Numbered from the stretch's first letter, positions 8,670 through 17,388 are shown. The stretch: DNA of 64,000 bases from Christiangramia bathymodioli (GCA_009735695.1 SRSL01000001.1:620048-684047); one strand, 5' to 3'. Numbers and translations: made by a program. The notes: generated by a model not told the origin, from the letters alone.

Positions 8670-10061
8670 TTAAAGGATCTTTTTGATCTCCCTGAGGTTA
8701 TTTTCGAAAATATACTTTCCCAGTTCTCTTCCATGTCTTTCACCAACCTCGCCATCCTGCCTGAAATCGTATCCTGCGTATATACCGAAACTGCTGCTTT
8801 CGGTAGCCAGGTCTGAAAACGTATCAAAATGTCTTTCCACACCGGCCACATAATAAGGACTGGTAAAGTCAATATTTGCGACGTCACTATGGAAAAAGGC
8901 TTTCAAGATTTCAGCTACTGCACCACCACTATAAGCGGTAGTAGATGGAAAACTGGGATTGGGAGGCGTAGGACTGGGTGTGGAAGGAGTCCAGCCTGGA
9001 TCGCCAAGGGTAAGATCATTCCCATCTGAATCACCATTCCTGATCGCGGTTATGGGTCTCCAGAAAGCATATTGGAATTTTTCTTCGAAAGAGGCTATGT
9101 ATGAATCCATTACCGACATTTGAATTAAACCAATCAAACGAGCTGACTCCCAGCCATCAAGCTTTCTATCCTGAACAAGCATCCTTGCCAAACGATTCAT
9201 TGCACTTGATGAAGTCTCTCTCCAGAAAATACTGATCTGGGTTTGGTCTGGGGTTCGTAATGGGCAATTATTACAACCAAGCTCCTTTACTTCGTTATAT
9301 TCGGCCAGATATTCATCAGAACTCACAGCATGCGGTGCTTCATCCAAAAACTGGTCGCTGGAAAGTATCCCAAATGGGTTTAGATCTCCCAGGTTTGCAC
9401 CAAAAACCGCATTTGCCGGCCAGATAGGTGGATTTGGAAATACATAAGGCGGGTAGGTTGCCTGGTAATCTCCAGGATCAGAACCTCCGGTATATGAGGA
9501 GAAACCGAAGGAAATATCTCCTGACCTGGCAGCTAACATGGCTGCCGCGGCATTTTTACCTATTTCGATACCCCGATCTTTAAGTTCTGAATCTTCAATT
9601 GCTGAAAGAATAGTGTTCAACTGCGCCTCAGCGGCCGTTGCTGCAGCAGGATAAATCTGAACGATCATGTCCCGTGCTGCCTGTGATACGGCAGCGTCTG
9701 CGATGGAATGTATGTTCTTTTTTGTAATACCGCTGAAATCCACTCCAGAATTATCAAGGGCATAAGTCTCATACTTTGGAACCACATTGTTCAGCCCATC
9801 GTGCATGGCCAGTGTTACCATCGCGTAGATCTTCACTTCAAAAGGCTGCGGGAGTTGCTGATCCAGGTATTGACTTAGCAACTCATTCCACTGTAACACG
9901 ACCTCATTGCTATAGGAATTGATCATCCCGTTATTAAAGTTCTGCCCTCTGGAATTTGCTACCAACAAATCGGATCCTTCCGGCCCGAGCGAATCCTTTT
10001 CACAGGAAAAGAGGCTAATTAACACGAAAAAACCTCCAAACATCTTGATGATTGATTTCAT
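8670..10061 (-). CDS. Vanadium-haloperoxidase-like lipoprotein with erased active site
   Basis: 463-residue lipoprotein (lipobox SLFS-C20), tandem paralogue of the gene at 10270. It aligns throughout, sharing long blocks such as YAMVTLAMHD and the ENNLREIKK tail. The vanadate-site Lys328 and Arg335 (K-x6-RP) are kept, but the other key positions are lost: the P-S-x-H motif reads PSTT (Thr375 for His), and the S-R-x4-G-x-H motif reads FGIYAGYD (Gly426 for Arg, Asp432 for the vanadate-ligating His). The protein should fold like a vanadium haloperoxidase/PAP2 phosphatase but is unlikely to bind vanadate. It has its own promoter region and terminator. Confidence 0.87.
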   Translation of the reverse strand: MKSIIKMFGGFFVLISLFSCEKDSLGPEGSDLLVANSRGQNFNNGMINSYSNEVVLQWNELLSQYLDQQLPQPFEVKIYAMVTLAMHDGLNNVVPKYETYALDNSGVDFSGITKKNIHSIADAAVSQAARDMIVQIYPAAATAAEAQLNTILSAIEDSELKDRGIEIGKNAAAAMLAARSGDISFGFSSYTGGSDPGDYQATYPPYVFPNPPIWPANAVFGANLGDLNPFGILSSDQFLDEAPHAVSSDEYLAEYNEVKELGCNNCPLRTPDQTQISIFWRETSSSAMNRLARMLVQDRKLDGWESARLIGLIQMSVMDSYIASFEEKFQYAFWRPITAIRNGDSDGNDLTLGDPGWTPSTPSPTPPNPSFPSTTAYSGGAVAEILKAFFHSDVANIDFTSPYYVAGVERHFDTFSDLATESSSFGIYAGYDFRQDGEVGERHGRELGKYIFENNLREIKKIL

Positions 10062-10145
10062 AGTCCAATAAATTTAATTGATATTAGGTTGCTGACAATG
10101 AAGGGCTTGTCCATACAAAATTGTAAATTATTGAAAATATACAGG

Positions 10146-10163
10146 TGGTAAAAAAACGACATT
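10146..10163 (-). promoter_or_regulatory. Conserved upstream element, haloperoxidase copy 1
   Basis: TGGTAAAAAAACGACATT (plus-strand reading), 84 bases before the start codon at 10061. The paralogue at 11667 has the same element at the same distance with one mismatch. The rest of the two upstream regions is much less alike, which suggests a selected protein-binding site, possibly for the adjacent AraC-family regulator. Confidence 0.5.
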
Positions 10164-10179
10164 CTAACACCAAACAGGG

Positions 10180-10210
10180 AAGTCCGGCAACTATTGTAGT
10201 CACCGGACTT
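10180..10210 (-). terminator. Hairpin after the intact haloperoxidase
   Basis: Stem AAGTCCGG (10180-10187) / CCGGACTT (10203-10210), 15-base loop, about 60 bases past the stop at 10270. The stem is the same as that of the terminator after copy 1, so the duplication that produced the pair probably carried the terminator with it. Confidence 0.65.
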
Positions 10211-10269
10211 TTCTGCTAGATGGCTTTCAAAAATTTGTCGATCTGAAGCCAATATTTGTTCTGAAAAGA

Positions 10270-11667
10270 TTATTCGACTTTTTTGATCTCTCTTAAATTA
10301 TTTTCAAAAACATACTGGCCGAGTTCCTTACCCTGTCTTTCACCAACTTCCACGGCATGACGGAAGTGATATCCTATGTAGATCCTTGAAACGGCAGTTT
10401 CATAAGACATTTGGGAAAAACTTCTTATTCGCCTTTTAACACCTGGCAAATAATAAGGGCTGGTTACGTCGAGATTGACATGATCGTTATTAAAGAAAGC
10501 CTTAAAAACAGCGGCAGCAGAACCCCCTGCGTAAGCATGAGTTGATGGATACTCGGCAGTTGGAGGAGTTTGAAAGCTTGGTGTCCAGGTAACGTCTCCA
10601 ACGGTCTCCTCTACCCCGTCAAAATCACCCAGACGAATGGCACTAACTGGTCTCCAGAATTTATAATAGGCCTTACCTTCGAATGAAGCGATATAGGCAT
10701 CAACTATGGACATTTCAACCAGGCCGATCAACCTGGCAGCTTCCCAGCCATCCAGTTTCTTCTGCTCGGCTATAGTCCTGGCCAGCCTGTTCATGGAACT
10801 TGAATTGCTTTCGATCCAGAAAGCACCAATCTCGGTCTGCTCTTCGGTTCTCATGGGACAGGCGTCGCAACCCAGGTTTTTTGTCTCGTTAAAATCGGCA
10901 ATATATTCGGCTGAATTAAGGGGATACTGGGCTTCGTCTCTGAACTGATCTCCTGAAAGTATCCCGAAGCCGGGCAATTCTCCCATATTGAAGGCATAGA
11001 CAGCCAGGGCCGGCCAGAAAGGCGGGTTAGGATTCGCATTGACAAAAGGTGCAAAATCAACCCGAAATTCCCCCGGCTCAGTACCTCCTAAATAGCTTGT
11101 AAAAATTAGCGGAAAATCGGTGGATCTTTTAGCGAGCATGGCGACAGCCGCATCCTTTCCAATTTCGATTCCACGAGATTTTAATTCGGAATCATCAATA
11201 CCTGCAAGAACCTCACTTAGTTTTGCATTAGCAGCAGGCGCTGATGGAGGAAACAGCTGAACCATCATGTCTCTCGCTGCCTGGGATACCGCCGCATCGG
11301 CAATGGAATGTATATTCTTCTTGGTGATACCGCTATAATCCACCGCTGAATTATCCAGGGCATAGGTTTCATATTTCGGCACCACATTATTCAACGCATC
11401 ATGCATCGCTAGTGTGACCATCGCATAGATCTTCGCCTCGGCCGGAAGCGGCAGGCGGTTATCTATGGCCTGGCTCATTGTTTCACTCCACTGCAAGACA
11501 ACTGCATTGCTGTAGGAATGGATCATACCATTATTGAAATTCTGTCCTGCCTTCAATTCAGCAGCGTTTAGATCTGTGCTTTCCATAGATTCTATCGAAT
11601 CCTTTTCACAGGAACCCAGTATCAGTAAAACGAAAAGACCCCCTAATAATTTAAAAGTTGTTTTCAT
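10270..11667 (-). CDS. Vanadium-dependent haloperoxidase / PAP2-family lipoprotein
   Basis: 465 residues, lipoprotein signal (lipobox LILGS-C20), so anchored in the envelope. It keeps the whole vanadate/phosphate site: Lys332 and Arg339 in KAYYKFWRP, Ser375 and acid-base His377 in PSTHAYAGG, Arg428 and vanadate-ligating His434 in SRIYIGYH. Vanadium haloperoxidases oxidise halide with hydrogen peroxide, and the same site in relatives is an acid phosphatase; the sequence does not settle which. G403 of the chloroperoxidase motif is Thr here. Downstream lies a paralogue in which these residues are replaced; upstream lies an AraC-type regulator. Confidence 0.87.
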   Translation of the reverse strand: MKTTFKLLGGLFVLLILGSCEKDSIESMESTDLNAAELKAGQNFNNGMIHSYSNAVVLQWSETMSQAIDNRLPLPAEAKIYAMVTLAMHDALNNVVPKYETYALDNSAVDYSGITKKNIHSIADAAVSQAARDMMVQLFPPSAPAANAKLSEVLAGIDDSELKSRGIEIGKDAAVAMLAKRSTDFPLIFTSYLGGTEPGEFRVDFAPFVNANPNPPFWPALAVYAFNMGELPGFGILSGDQFRDEAQYPLNSAEYIADFNETKNLGCDACPMRTEEQTEIGAFWIESNSSSMNRLARTIAEQKKLDGWEAARLIGLVEMSIVDAYIASFEGKAYYKFWRPVSAIRLGDFDGVEETVGDVTWTPSFQTPPTAEYPSTHAYAGGSAAAVFKAFFNNDHVNLDVTSPYYLPGVKRRIRSFSQMSYETAVSRIYIGYHFRHAVEVGERQGKELGQYVFENNLREIKKVE

Positions 11668-11751
11668 AATCGATGTACTAAAATGAATTATTAATATTTT
11701 GCAAGGCAGGGCTTACAGCTGTAAAATTGGAAATATCCCAGTATATTTTAT

Positions 11752-11769
11752 TGGTAGAAAAACGACATT
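11752..11769 (-). promoter_or_regulatory. Conserved upstream element, haloperoxidase copy 2
   Basis: TGGTAGAAAAACGACATT (plus-strand reading), 84 bases before the start codon at 11667. It matches the element before copy 1 at 17 of 18 positions and lies at an identical distance. It sits between the AraC gene's 3' end and the haloperoxidase promoter, a natural place for a target site of that regulator. Confidence 0.5.
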
Positions 11770-11782
11770 ATTTAGCAAGTTT

Positions 11783-12612
11783 CTATTGGCTTATTCCGAG
11801 CAATCGTTCCAGCGAACGCGCTTCCTCCTGAAGAAAAGTTCTGGGTGTAGAACCCGTGAATTCCCGGTAATCCTTTACCAGGTGATGGTAATCGTGGTAT
11901 CCACAATACAGCGATACATCCAGCCAGTCCGGATGAAGATTTTCAATACCTAAATAATAGGTTTTATTAAACCTGGCAATACGACCAAAAAATTTTGGAC
12001 TTATCCCAACATAATTCCTGGATTGTCGTTCAAATTGTCGAACAGACAGGCAGGCCTCCCTCGCCAGCCAGTCGAGGTTATAATTCCCAAGATTCCTTAC
12101 CATAAAATCGAAGATTTGTTCGGTTCTTCTAAGGGGGCAGTTCGCATTCGCGGTGAGGCCTATTAAAAAACTTTCGATAATGCCAATCATCTCTTCAATA
12201 CATTCGCTGCTACCGAGCCTATCGTTTACCTCCCTTGCGATCTTTGGATACACCGCTTCCAGGTCTATCGCCTGGTCTATGAGGAGTGTAAATGGGATGC
12301 CGGTTAGCCGGTGTAAAATTCCGGGTTTAAAAACCACCACGATCACGATGATCTCATCTCGTAAACTCACCCGGTCTATACGCCTGGTATATTGCCCGGT
12401 AATGACCGAGCGTGGACGGGTGATCTTTTTAGCATCACCAGCAAAATTAACCACCTCAGCTCCGCGCGGGTAAAAAATGATGCATTGTTCAGGATGTGGC
12501 GGATATGGCTTTGGAAAGGGTTTAATCCAGGTGGAATGATAAAATGGCGTATCCTGTACAGGTTGACGTATTCCTGTAAAGCAGCACAAGGATCTAAATT
12601 CTGAAAGATCAT
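11783..12612 (-). pseudogene. AraC-family transcriptional regulator, apparently frameshifted
   Basis: The expected N-terminus starts at ATG 12612 (MIFQNLDPCAALQEYVNLYR..., the usual opening of AraC proteins with a DUF6597-type sensor). Its frame fails after GLNPF, while the correct continuation PKPYPPHPEQCIIFYPRG lies in the neighbouring frame, which runs to the stop at 11783. One base deleted in a CCC run near 12513-12514 explains this. The C-terminal two-helix-turn-helix DNA-binding domain is intact. If the shift is real, the sensor half is damaged; a shorter product from an internal start (268 codons open from 12589) is conceivable. A sequencing error is the main alternative. Confidence 0.72.
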
Positions 12613-12649
12613 TTCCCTACCTCAATGATTTTCAATGCCGTTATCCTGG

Positions 12650-12657
12650 CAAAATTA
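12650..12657 (-). promoter_or_regulatory. -7 box of the AraC gene
   Basis: Minus-strand TAATTTTG, a perfect match to the Bacteroidetes TAnnTTTG -7 box, 38 bases upstream of the ATG at 12612. No convincing TTG at -33. This supports 12612 as the original start of the regulator. Confidence 0.5.
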
Positions 12658-12737
12658 TAGAAAAGCAACTTCCGTAATTAGAAGGGAAAACAAGGCTTTT
12701 TTACCTGAAACAGCTTATTTTATTCTGCGGAATCTGC

Positions 12738-13154
12738 CTACATCGCATAGAGCATGGCCGCAACAAAGGGAAGTGTGATCAGCGTCGAAATGATCGCCGG
12801 TTTATGCCAGCTTTTCTTTTCAAATTCAGTTTCCTTTCCAATATACCGATTCCAGAAGAATTCATTTAAAATGACACCTCCAAGGATATTTAGTGGCAGG
12901 CCAAGATTTGTTTGAAGTTGAACGGTATTCAGCGTGATCGCAGTTCCTATAGTAAAAATGATCCCGAACACGAGCACTTCCATCCTGGCTTTCTTTTCCC
13001 CCAGTTGCTTTAGATTGCTCATCAGGATCACCGTTCCGAAGATAGTGGAGAAAATAACCGAAAACAGGTAGATTACTCTTTTGGAATAAAGTGCCGGTAA
13101 TTCTTTTTCCTGTTGTTTGGTCTCGGCGACCTGAGATTCATTTTCTGCCATCAT
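12738..13154 (-). CDS. Small multi-pass membrane protein, unknown function
   Basis: 138 residues. A charged, glutamine- and glutamate-rich N-terminus (~20 residues) precedes about four hydrophobic segments (near 28-48, 60-77, 84-100 and 120-138). No recognisable family. The start can be either Met of the MM pair (13154 or 13151). A good Bacteroidetes promoter lies 20-50 bases upstream, so the gene is expressed on its own, although it is only 75 bases downstream of the Fpg-type glycosylase gene. Confidence 0.7.
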   Translation of the reverse strand: MMAENESQVAETKQQEKELPALYSKRVIYLFSVIFSTIFGTVILMSNLKQLGEKKARMEVLVFGIIFTIGTAITLNTVQLQTNLGLPLNILGGVILNEFFWNRYIGKETEFEKKSWHKPAIISTLITLPFVAAMLYAM

Positions 13155-13173
13155 CAGTCCTGATTTGAGGAGG

Positions 13174-13204
13174 CAAAAATACTCATTTTAAAAGGAACTT
13201 TCAA
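13174..13204 (-). promoter_or_regulatory. Bacteroidetes-type promoter
   Basis: On the minus strand TTG (13204-13202), a 20-base spacer, then TATTTTTG (13181-13174), matching the -33/-7 consensus of the phylum. The predicted transcription start lies about 15 bases before the ATG at 13154. Confidence 0.6.
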
Positions 13205-13229
13205 TCCCTCGAAAAAGAGAATCAGGCTT

Positions 13230-14012
13230 TTATTTTTCCTTCTGGCAGGCTGGGCAAAAGTAGGTGCTTCTACCTGATATTTTCATCATCTCGATCTTCC
13301 CGTTCGACTTCGGACAATCGGCTCCGGGTTCGCGATGACCAGTAAGGTAATTATCAGGAAGGCTTTCTCCAGAAGCCTTGCGATCGCTTACCGTTTCCAG
13401 GACTTCGATCATTTTATCATAAAGCTGGTTTACCTCATCTTCTGAAAGATCTGAAGGACTCGTTTTTGGATGTATCCCGGTCTGGAACAGCATTTCATCT
13501 GCATACATATTCCCGATACCGGCAATGAGGCTCTGGTTGGTAAGGGCGCCCTTTATGCTTCCTCGTTTTTTGTACAGCAGATGTTTGAATTCATCTTTAC
13601 TGAAATCGAGCGCATCTTTACCTATTGAATGTTCCTTTAGAAAATCATCCTTGCTTTCGGTTAGATAGATCTTGCCCAACTTTCGCGGGCATATAAAAAA
13701 CAGTTTCGCTCCATCCTCAAACATCAAATAAAAGGCAGTATACTTCGGTGGATCATCCTCATGGGAAAAATCGAATTTCCCGGTCATACCGAAATGAAAT
13801 ACCAGGTAATTGCCATTTTTCGACTCCAGGAACAGGTATTTACCGTGTCGAATAGCCTTTGTGAATTCGGTACCGATCAAATGCTCTTCAGCATCTTTTT
13901 CAGAAGTCTGAAGCAATTTGGGTACGGGCACATGAACAGACCGGATCTTGTTGTGAAGGGCGGTCGAGTCTACATATTTCTTGTAATAGGAAATTTCTGG
14001 TAATTCCGGCAT
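13230..14012 (-). CDS. Formamidopyrimidine-DNA glycosylase / endonuclease VIII family
   Basis: 260 residues of the Fpg/Nei base-excision-repair family. The N-terminus MPELPE supplies the catalytic Pro2 and Glu3 after Met removal. Lys58 (RHGKYLF), the HFGMTGKFDF strand and the helix-two-turn-helix motif IAGIGNMYADEMLF are present. The C-terminal zinc finger is unusual: the ligands read C233-P-K-S236 ... C253-P-A-C256, so the second cysteine is serine. The catalytic-loop Arg248 is retained. It should excise oxidised bases, but zinc binding may be weakened or use another ligand. Confidence 0.9.
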   Translation of the reverse strand: MPELPEISYYKKYVDSTALHNKIRSVHVPVPKLLQTSEKDAEEHLIGTEFTKAIRHGKYLFLESKNGNYLVFHFGMTGKFDFSHEDDPPKYTAFYLMFEDGAKLFFICPRKLGKIYLTESKDDFLKEHSIGKDALDFSKDEFKHLLYKKRGSIKGALTNQSLIAGIGNMYADEMLFQTGIHPKTSPSDLSEDEVNQLYDKMIEVLETVSDRKASGESLPDNYLTGHREPGADCPKSNGKIEMMKISGRSTYFCPACQKEK

Positions 14013-14124
14013 TTTTCTTCAGTTTTGGACAAGTTACTAAGAAGGCCGAACAAATACTTTTAAGGCTTTATTAAAAATTGGAATCAAATATTCTGAACTT
14101 TGAGCTAATTGCTTTTTTAACCGC

Positions 14125-14424
14125 TCAAATCCAAATAGCAACTTCTAATTCCTGGTCTACATTCAGCTTTGCCCTGGTCCTGATATCGGCTTTAACCGGC
14201 AGCAGGTAAGTTTGCCTTTTCGTATCGAACCAGATCGCGGTTTCCCAGCTAAATTGGTCCAGCCCGGCGGTCACCTTCATTCTACCCCAGCCTTCTTCCT
14301 GCCATTCCAGGTTGTTCCTGATCTCTTCTGAAATTTCCTTTGGAAGGCACACAAAGTACCAGCCGCCCTTGCCTTCATATTTCCATAGCCTATTGGAAAA
14401 TTCATATTTGATTCGCGCCTGCAT
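14125..14424 (-). CDS. DUF1905 domain protein
   Basis: The frame is open from 14466, but ATG 14424 (MQARIKYEFSNRLWKYEGKG) is the better start: it gives the compact 100-residue DUF1905 fold and lies one base after the TGA of the upstream acetyltransferase (TGA-A-ATG), implying translational coupling. The family pattern is clear: GWYFVCLPKEISEEI, then a FSWETAIWFD segment, then YLLPVKADIR. Small beta-barrel-like protein of unknown function. Confidence 0.8.
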   Translation of the reverse strand: MQARIKYEFSNRLWKYEGKGGWYFVCLPKEISEEIRNNLEWQEEGWGRMKVTAGLDQFSWETAIWFDTKRQTYLLPVKADIRTRAKLNVDQELEVAIWI

Positions 14425-14425
14425 T

Positions 14426-14929
14426 TCAGGAGGATGAATTGATGGTCTTTTCCAGCACAAAATCATCCATCACGAAACCATTCCCGATATCCTGCACTAT
14501 GGAATCCACATTCACAAACCCCATTTTTTCATAGGCATGGATAGATTTTGAATTATACTTATTCACGGTAAGTTGTATTTTCTGAAGATCTGCCCTAATT
14601 GCCTGCTTCTTTAAAAATGTCATGGCTTCTTTTCCTATTCCCTTGCCTCTTTGAGACTTCAGCACATAGATCTTACTCAGGAAAAGGTGATCATCATCAA
14701 TTCTGTAGGAAAGGTAGCCCACTGGTTCACCGTCCAGTTTTAGCAAATAATAGTGCACAGCCTGGGATACTTGTTCAGTGATCGCGGGGACCGACTGGAA
14801 TTTACCCAGCATATAATCAACCTGGTCCTTCCCGATAATAGCCGTATAATGCTCGATCCAGATCTCCCTGGCAAGCCTGGCCACTGTATCAATCATTTTG
14901 GGTTCGGTAACGGGGAGTATTTCGAGCAT
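14426..14929 (-). CDS. GNAT N-acetyltransferase
   Basis: 167 residues with a complete Gcn5-related acetyltransferase fold. The acetyl-CoA pyrophosphate loop is in the segment LKSQRGKGIGKEAM (R/Q-x-x-G-x-G/A), followed by QLTVNKYNSKSIHAYEKMGF, the typical C-terminal motif B with the Tyr general acid. Acceptor unknown. Coupled to the DUF1905 gene one base downstream. Confidence 0.87.
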   Translation of the reverse strand: MLEILPVTEPKMIDTVARLAREIWIEHYTAIIGKDQVDYMLGKFQSVPAITEQVSQAVHYYLLKLDGEPVGYLSYRIDDDHLFLSKIYVLKSQRGKGIGKEAMTFLKKQAIRADLQKIQLTVNKYNSKSIHAYEKMGFVNVDSIVQDIGNGFVMDDFVLEKTINSSS

Positions 14930-15009
14930 CGCGAGATTGGATATAATGTATTTCCAGCTTTTTTTGAAATAGTTCTATAGCCTTCTTCAGACTTAATCCA
15001 ATATATAAA

Positions 15010-15471
15010 TTAATCCAAATTTCTGGCCTTTGATTGCTCTATAAATCTTTCGGTAGGTAAGATTCGAATTTTCACTCCTTCTTTATTAGATAGGGTCAAC
15101 CTACCAAGCTTAGAGTCCTTGTCAATTTTAAATTCCTGGCAGATCAAATTTATATATAAATCGTTTTCTTCATATTTCACAGAATCTATCCTGCTAAAGC
15201 TAATTCTGGTTATAGAATTATTTACAGAAAATTTAAATCTGTTTATCTCCTCTTTAAATCCAGGCCATACTGCAGTCGAGTCTTTTGTACTGAACCTAAT
15301 GGAAGGCATACAATAATTTTGGTTCTGGTCAGGTCTATAAAAATGTTCCCTGAAGCTCTTATCCTTCATTTTCACTTCAAGCACGCTCCATTCTTCATTA
15401 AACCTATATTTATATTCCGGAGCTTTACACGAGAACAACAAAAATAAAACAAGGTATAGTAGTTTACGCAT
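15010..15471 (-). CDS. Small lipoprotein, unknown function
   Basis: 153 residues with lipoprotein signal MRKLLYLVLFLLFSC (lipobox LFS-C15). The mature part is charged and beta-rich with no family I recognise. Likely attached to the outer or inner membrane. A TAATTTTG -7 box (minus strand, 15489-15482) lies 11 bases before the start, so it has its own promoter. It is the first of a run of exported proteins of unknown function. Confidence 0.7.
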   Translation of the reverse strand: MRKLLYLVLFLLFSCKAPEYKYRFNEEWSVLEVKMKDKSFREHFYRPDQNQNYCMPSIRFSTKDSTAVWPGFKEEINRFKFSVNNSITRISFSRIDSVKYEENDLYINLICQEFKIDKDSKLGRLTLSNKEGVKIRILPTERFIEQSKARNLD

Positions 15472-15642
15472 AAGTGTTTTTCAAAATTAAATTGTGCCGA
15501 TCACCATATTGCATTCTATTCTATCTCGATGAATTTGAAATTTTGTTTTAGTATCAAAGCAGTATCAATTTTTCCAGTTTTAACAGGCGGCAACCTCAAT
15601 AGTTCATTTCCAGGCGTTCAAGATCAATAACAACTTGGTTTG

Positions 15643-15659
15643 TAACGGTAGGCAATATT
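15643..15659. repeat. Degenerate intergenic repeat, copy 1
   Basis: TAACGGTAGGCAATATT, a partial match to the core of the better-preserved copies at 23734-23789 and 26361-26416 (TAACGGTGxCGxxTATT). It lies 40 bases after the stop of the gene ending at 15699. Confidence 0.4.
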
Positions 15660-15698
15660 AAATGACAAGATAATTTGAGTAATAACTTCAACCGAAGA

Positions 15699-16418
15699 TC
15701 ATTTCGGATGGCTGTTTTGAAAATCTCTCATTTCTTCGGTCATTTTCCAAACTCTATCTTTACCATATTCACCAATGTAATAATAGTAATCACCTCGAGG
15801 AGTAAGAATAACATAATACCCGTATTCCAGGCCATAAGGCGAAAAAACTTCTGGTATTATTCCCTGCTTATCCTGCTTCCAGTCAATTCTTTCAGAGGTA
15901 AAATGTTTCATTTGCTCCGACGGTAACCGGGAGATCCAGAATTGAGAAACATTATCTATTTTTTTGAGCTTTCTCAGGTACTCCCGGTTGAAAATATTCC
16001 AGTTAGAAGGCGTCTTTTTCTTTTGTTCTTCCAAATTTACATAAGAAAGAAAGTTAATCACGATCATATCATTCTCCCCTATCGGTTCCTCCTTCAATGT
16101 ATTGAGATAATCCTTTACTTTTTGAAAAGTTGAATCTTCCAGGGTACCATATTTTTCCCGCCTATACCGAACACCAAATATCAAAGAATCCTTTTCAAAA
16201 TATACCGCAGAATAGTTGTTGTTGTCATTTGGCTGAAAGAATTCCTTCCTGCTTAGTTCGTCCCCCTCTTCAGTGAAATACCTGTAGGTGAAATTCTGAC
16301 TATAAGTGGCTGCCGACCCAATAAAAAGCAGGCCGTAAAGGAAAATTCTAATCTGGTTATTCACACTTTTTTTCTTGATTGGTTTAATGGGTTGGGAGTA
16401 GTTCAGAAAAAACTTCAA
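15699..16418 (-). CDS. Exported protein, unknown function
   Basis: 239 residues. After a basic N-terminus there is a hydrophobic signal segment (IRIFLYGLLFIGSAATYSQ, about 24-42) with a plausible signal peptidase I site after TYSQ. The mature part is rich in Tyr, Lys and Asp and has no named domain. ATG 16418 is accepted as the start, but the true start may be slightly downstream. Neighbours on both sides are also small exported proteins. Confidence 0.6.
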   Translation of the reverse strand: MKFFLNYSQPIKPIKKKSVNNQIRIFLYGLLFIGSAATYSQNFTYRYFTEEGDELSRKEFFQPNDNNNYSAVYFEKDSLIFGVRYRREKYGTLEDSTFQKVKDYLNTLKEEPIGENDMIVINFLSYVNLEEQKKKTPSNWNIFNREYLRKLKKIDNVSQFWISRLPSEQMKHFTSERIDWKQDKQGIIPEVFSPYGLEYGYYVILTPRGDYYYYIGEYGKDRVWKMTEEMRDFQNSHPK

Positions 16419-16495
16419 CTAATATAAAAATTTTACACCCAGGAATAACAAAAATGCCGGAACGGAACAGCTACTTCCAGGCCTCCGTCTTTTTC

Positions 16496-17284
16496 CTAAT
16501 TTACAAAATCCTTTAACCGTTTTCGAAGTTGTTTCATATTATTGGTTACTGAAACGATTTTTCTTTGTTCATCAAGTAGGAAATGCGTCGGAAAATATTT
16601 AATTCCAATAGTATCTATAATATAATCTTCAGATACTGAAATTGTGGGAACTTCATAATCTTTATCTTTAAAAAACTCCTGCAATTCCTCCGGATCATCA
16701 AAAGCAATGCTCATAAAAACAACATCTTGATTCTGGTGCTTATTCATCACAAATTCAAACTCAGGCATTTCGGCCACGCAGGGTTTGCAATTGATGAACC
16801 AGTATTTAATGACCAGGTGCTTCCCAGATAGGTCTTCACTTTTATATGTTTTCCCGTTAATGTCCTGAAAAGAAAATTCAGGGTATTTATTATCCAGATG
16901 CAGAACGTTCACATAATCCCTGGAAGCCATAGAACGAATTGACTTACTGAGTTGTTCAGGAGATTTTTCGTCTAAGGTGAACAATTTGTAATAAAGACTG
17001 TTCTTGGTGGAATTCATCTTAACCGGTATGAATTTTCCGGAGGTTAGCTTTTGAACAAATTCCTTTCTGGTAATTTCATTAGCATCCTCATCTAAAGCTG
17101 TAAAATTGGAGGTAAGATCGATGTATGTATAATGATAGCGCGCCCACTTATTGAAGTCAGCACGTAGTTCATTTACGTTCACATTGGCATTTGCATACTC
17201 CTTTTTATCTTCCTCACAACCGGCTATCAACAAGATTGAAAGAATAAAGAACATTTTAAAAACAAATCGATGGTTTAATAGCAT
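16496..17284 (-). CDS. TlpA-like thioredoxin lipoprotein
   Basis: 262 residues. Lipoprotein signal with lipobox LLIAG-C23; an alternative start at Met11 leaves the lipobox intact. The C-terminal ~140 residues form a thioredoxin domain of the TlpA/ResA type: KYWFINCKPCVAEMPEF carries the redox pair C-K-P-C, and FPTHFLLDEQ supplies the cis-Pro loop. The N-terminal half is a divergent DUF4369-like region. Periplasmic thiol-disulfide reductase. First of three TlpA-like genes in a 10-kb stretch, each preceded by the same intergenic repeat. Confidence 0.85.
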   Translation of the reverse strand: MLLNHRFVFKMFFILSILLIAGCEEDKKEYANANVNVNELRADFNKWARYHYTYIDLTSNFTALDEDANEITRKEFVQKLTSGKFIPVKMNSTKNSLYYKLFTLDEKSPEQLSKSIRSMASRDYVNVLHLDNKYPEFSFQDINGKTYKSEDLSGKHLVIKYWFINCKPCVAEMPEFEFVMNKHQNQDVVFMSIAFDDPEELQEFFKDKDYEVPTISVSEDYIIDTIGIKYFPTHFLLDEQRKIVSVTNNMKQLRKRLKDFVN

Positions 17285-17388
17285 AAAGTTGTGTTTTATT
17301 TTGTTGCTTCTCTCAAAATTGCCCAGTCACAGGTGTTCGAATAAGCATAATAATCCAACGGCAATTCAATCTACCAATTATTTGATTA

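Noticed and set aside
10058-10252. 64-codon minus frame between the haloperoxidase genes
   Set aside because: Covers the conserved promoter element and terminator of the duplicated pair, and its peptide has no signal or domain.
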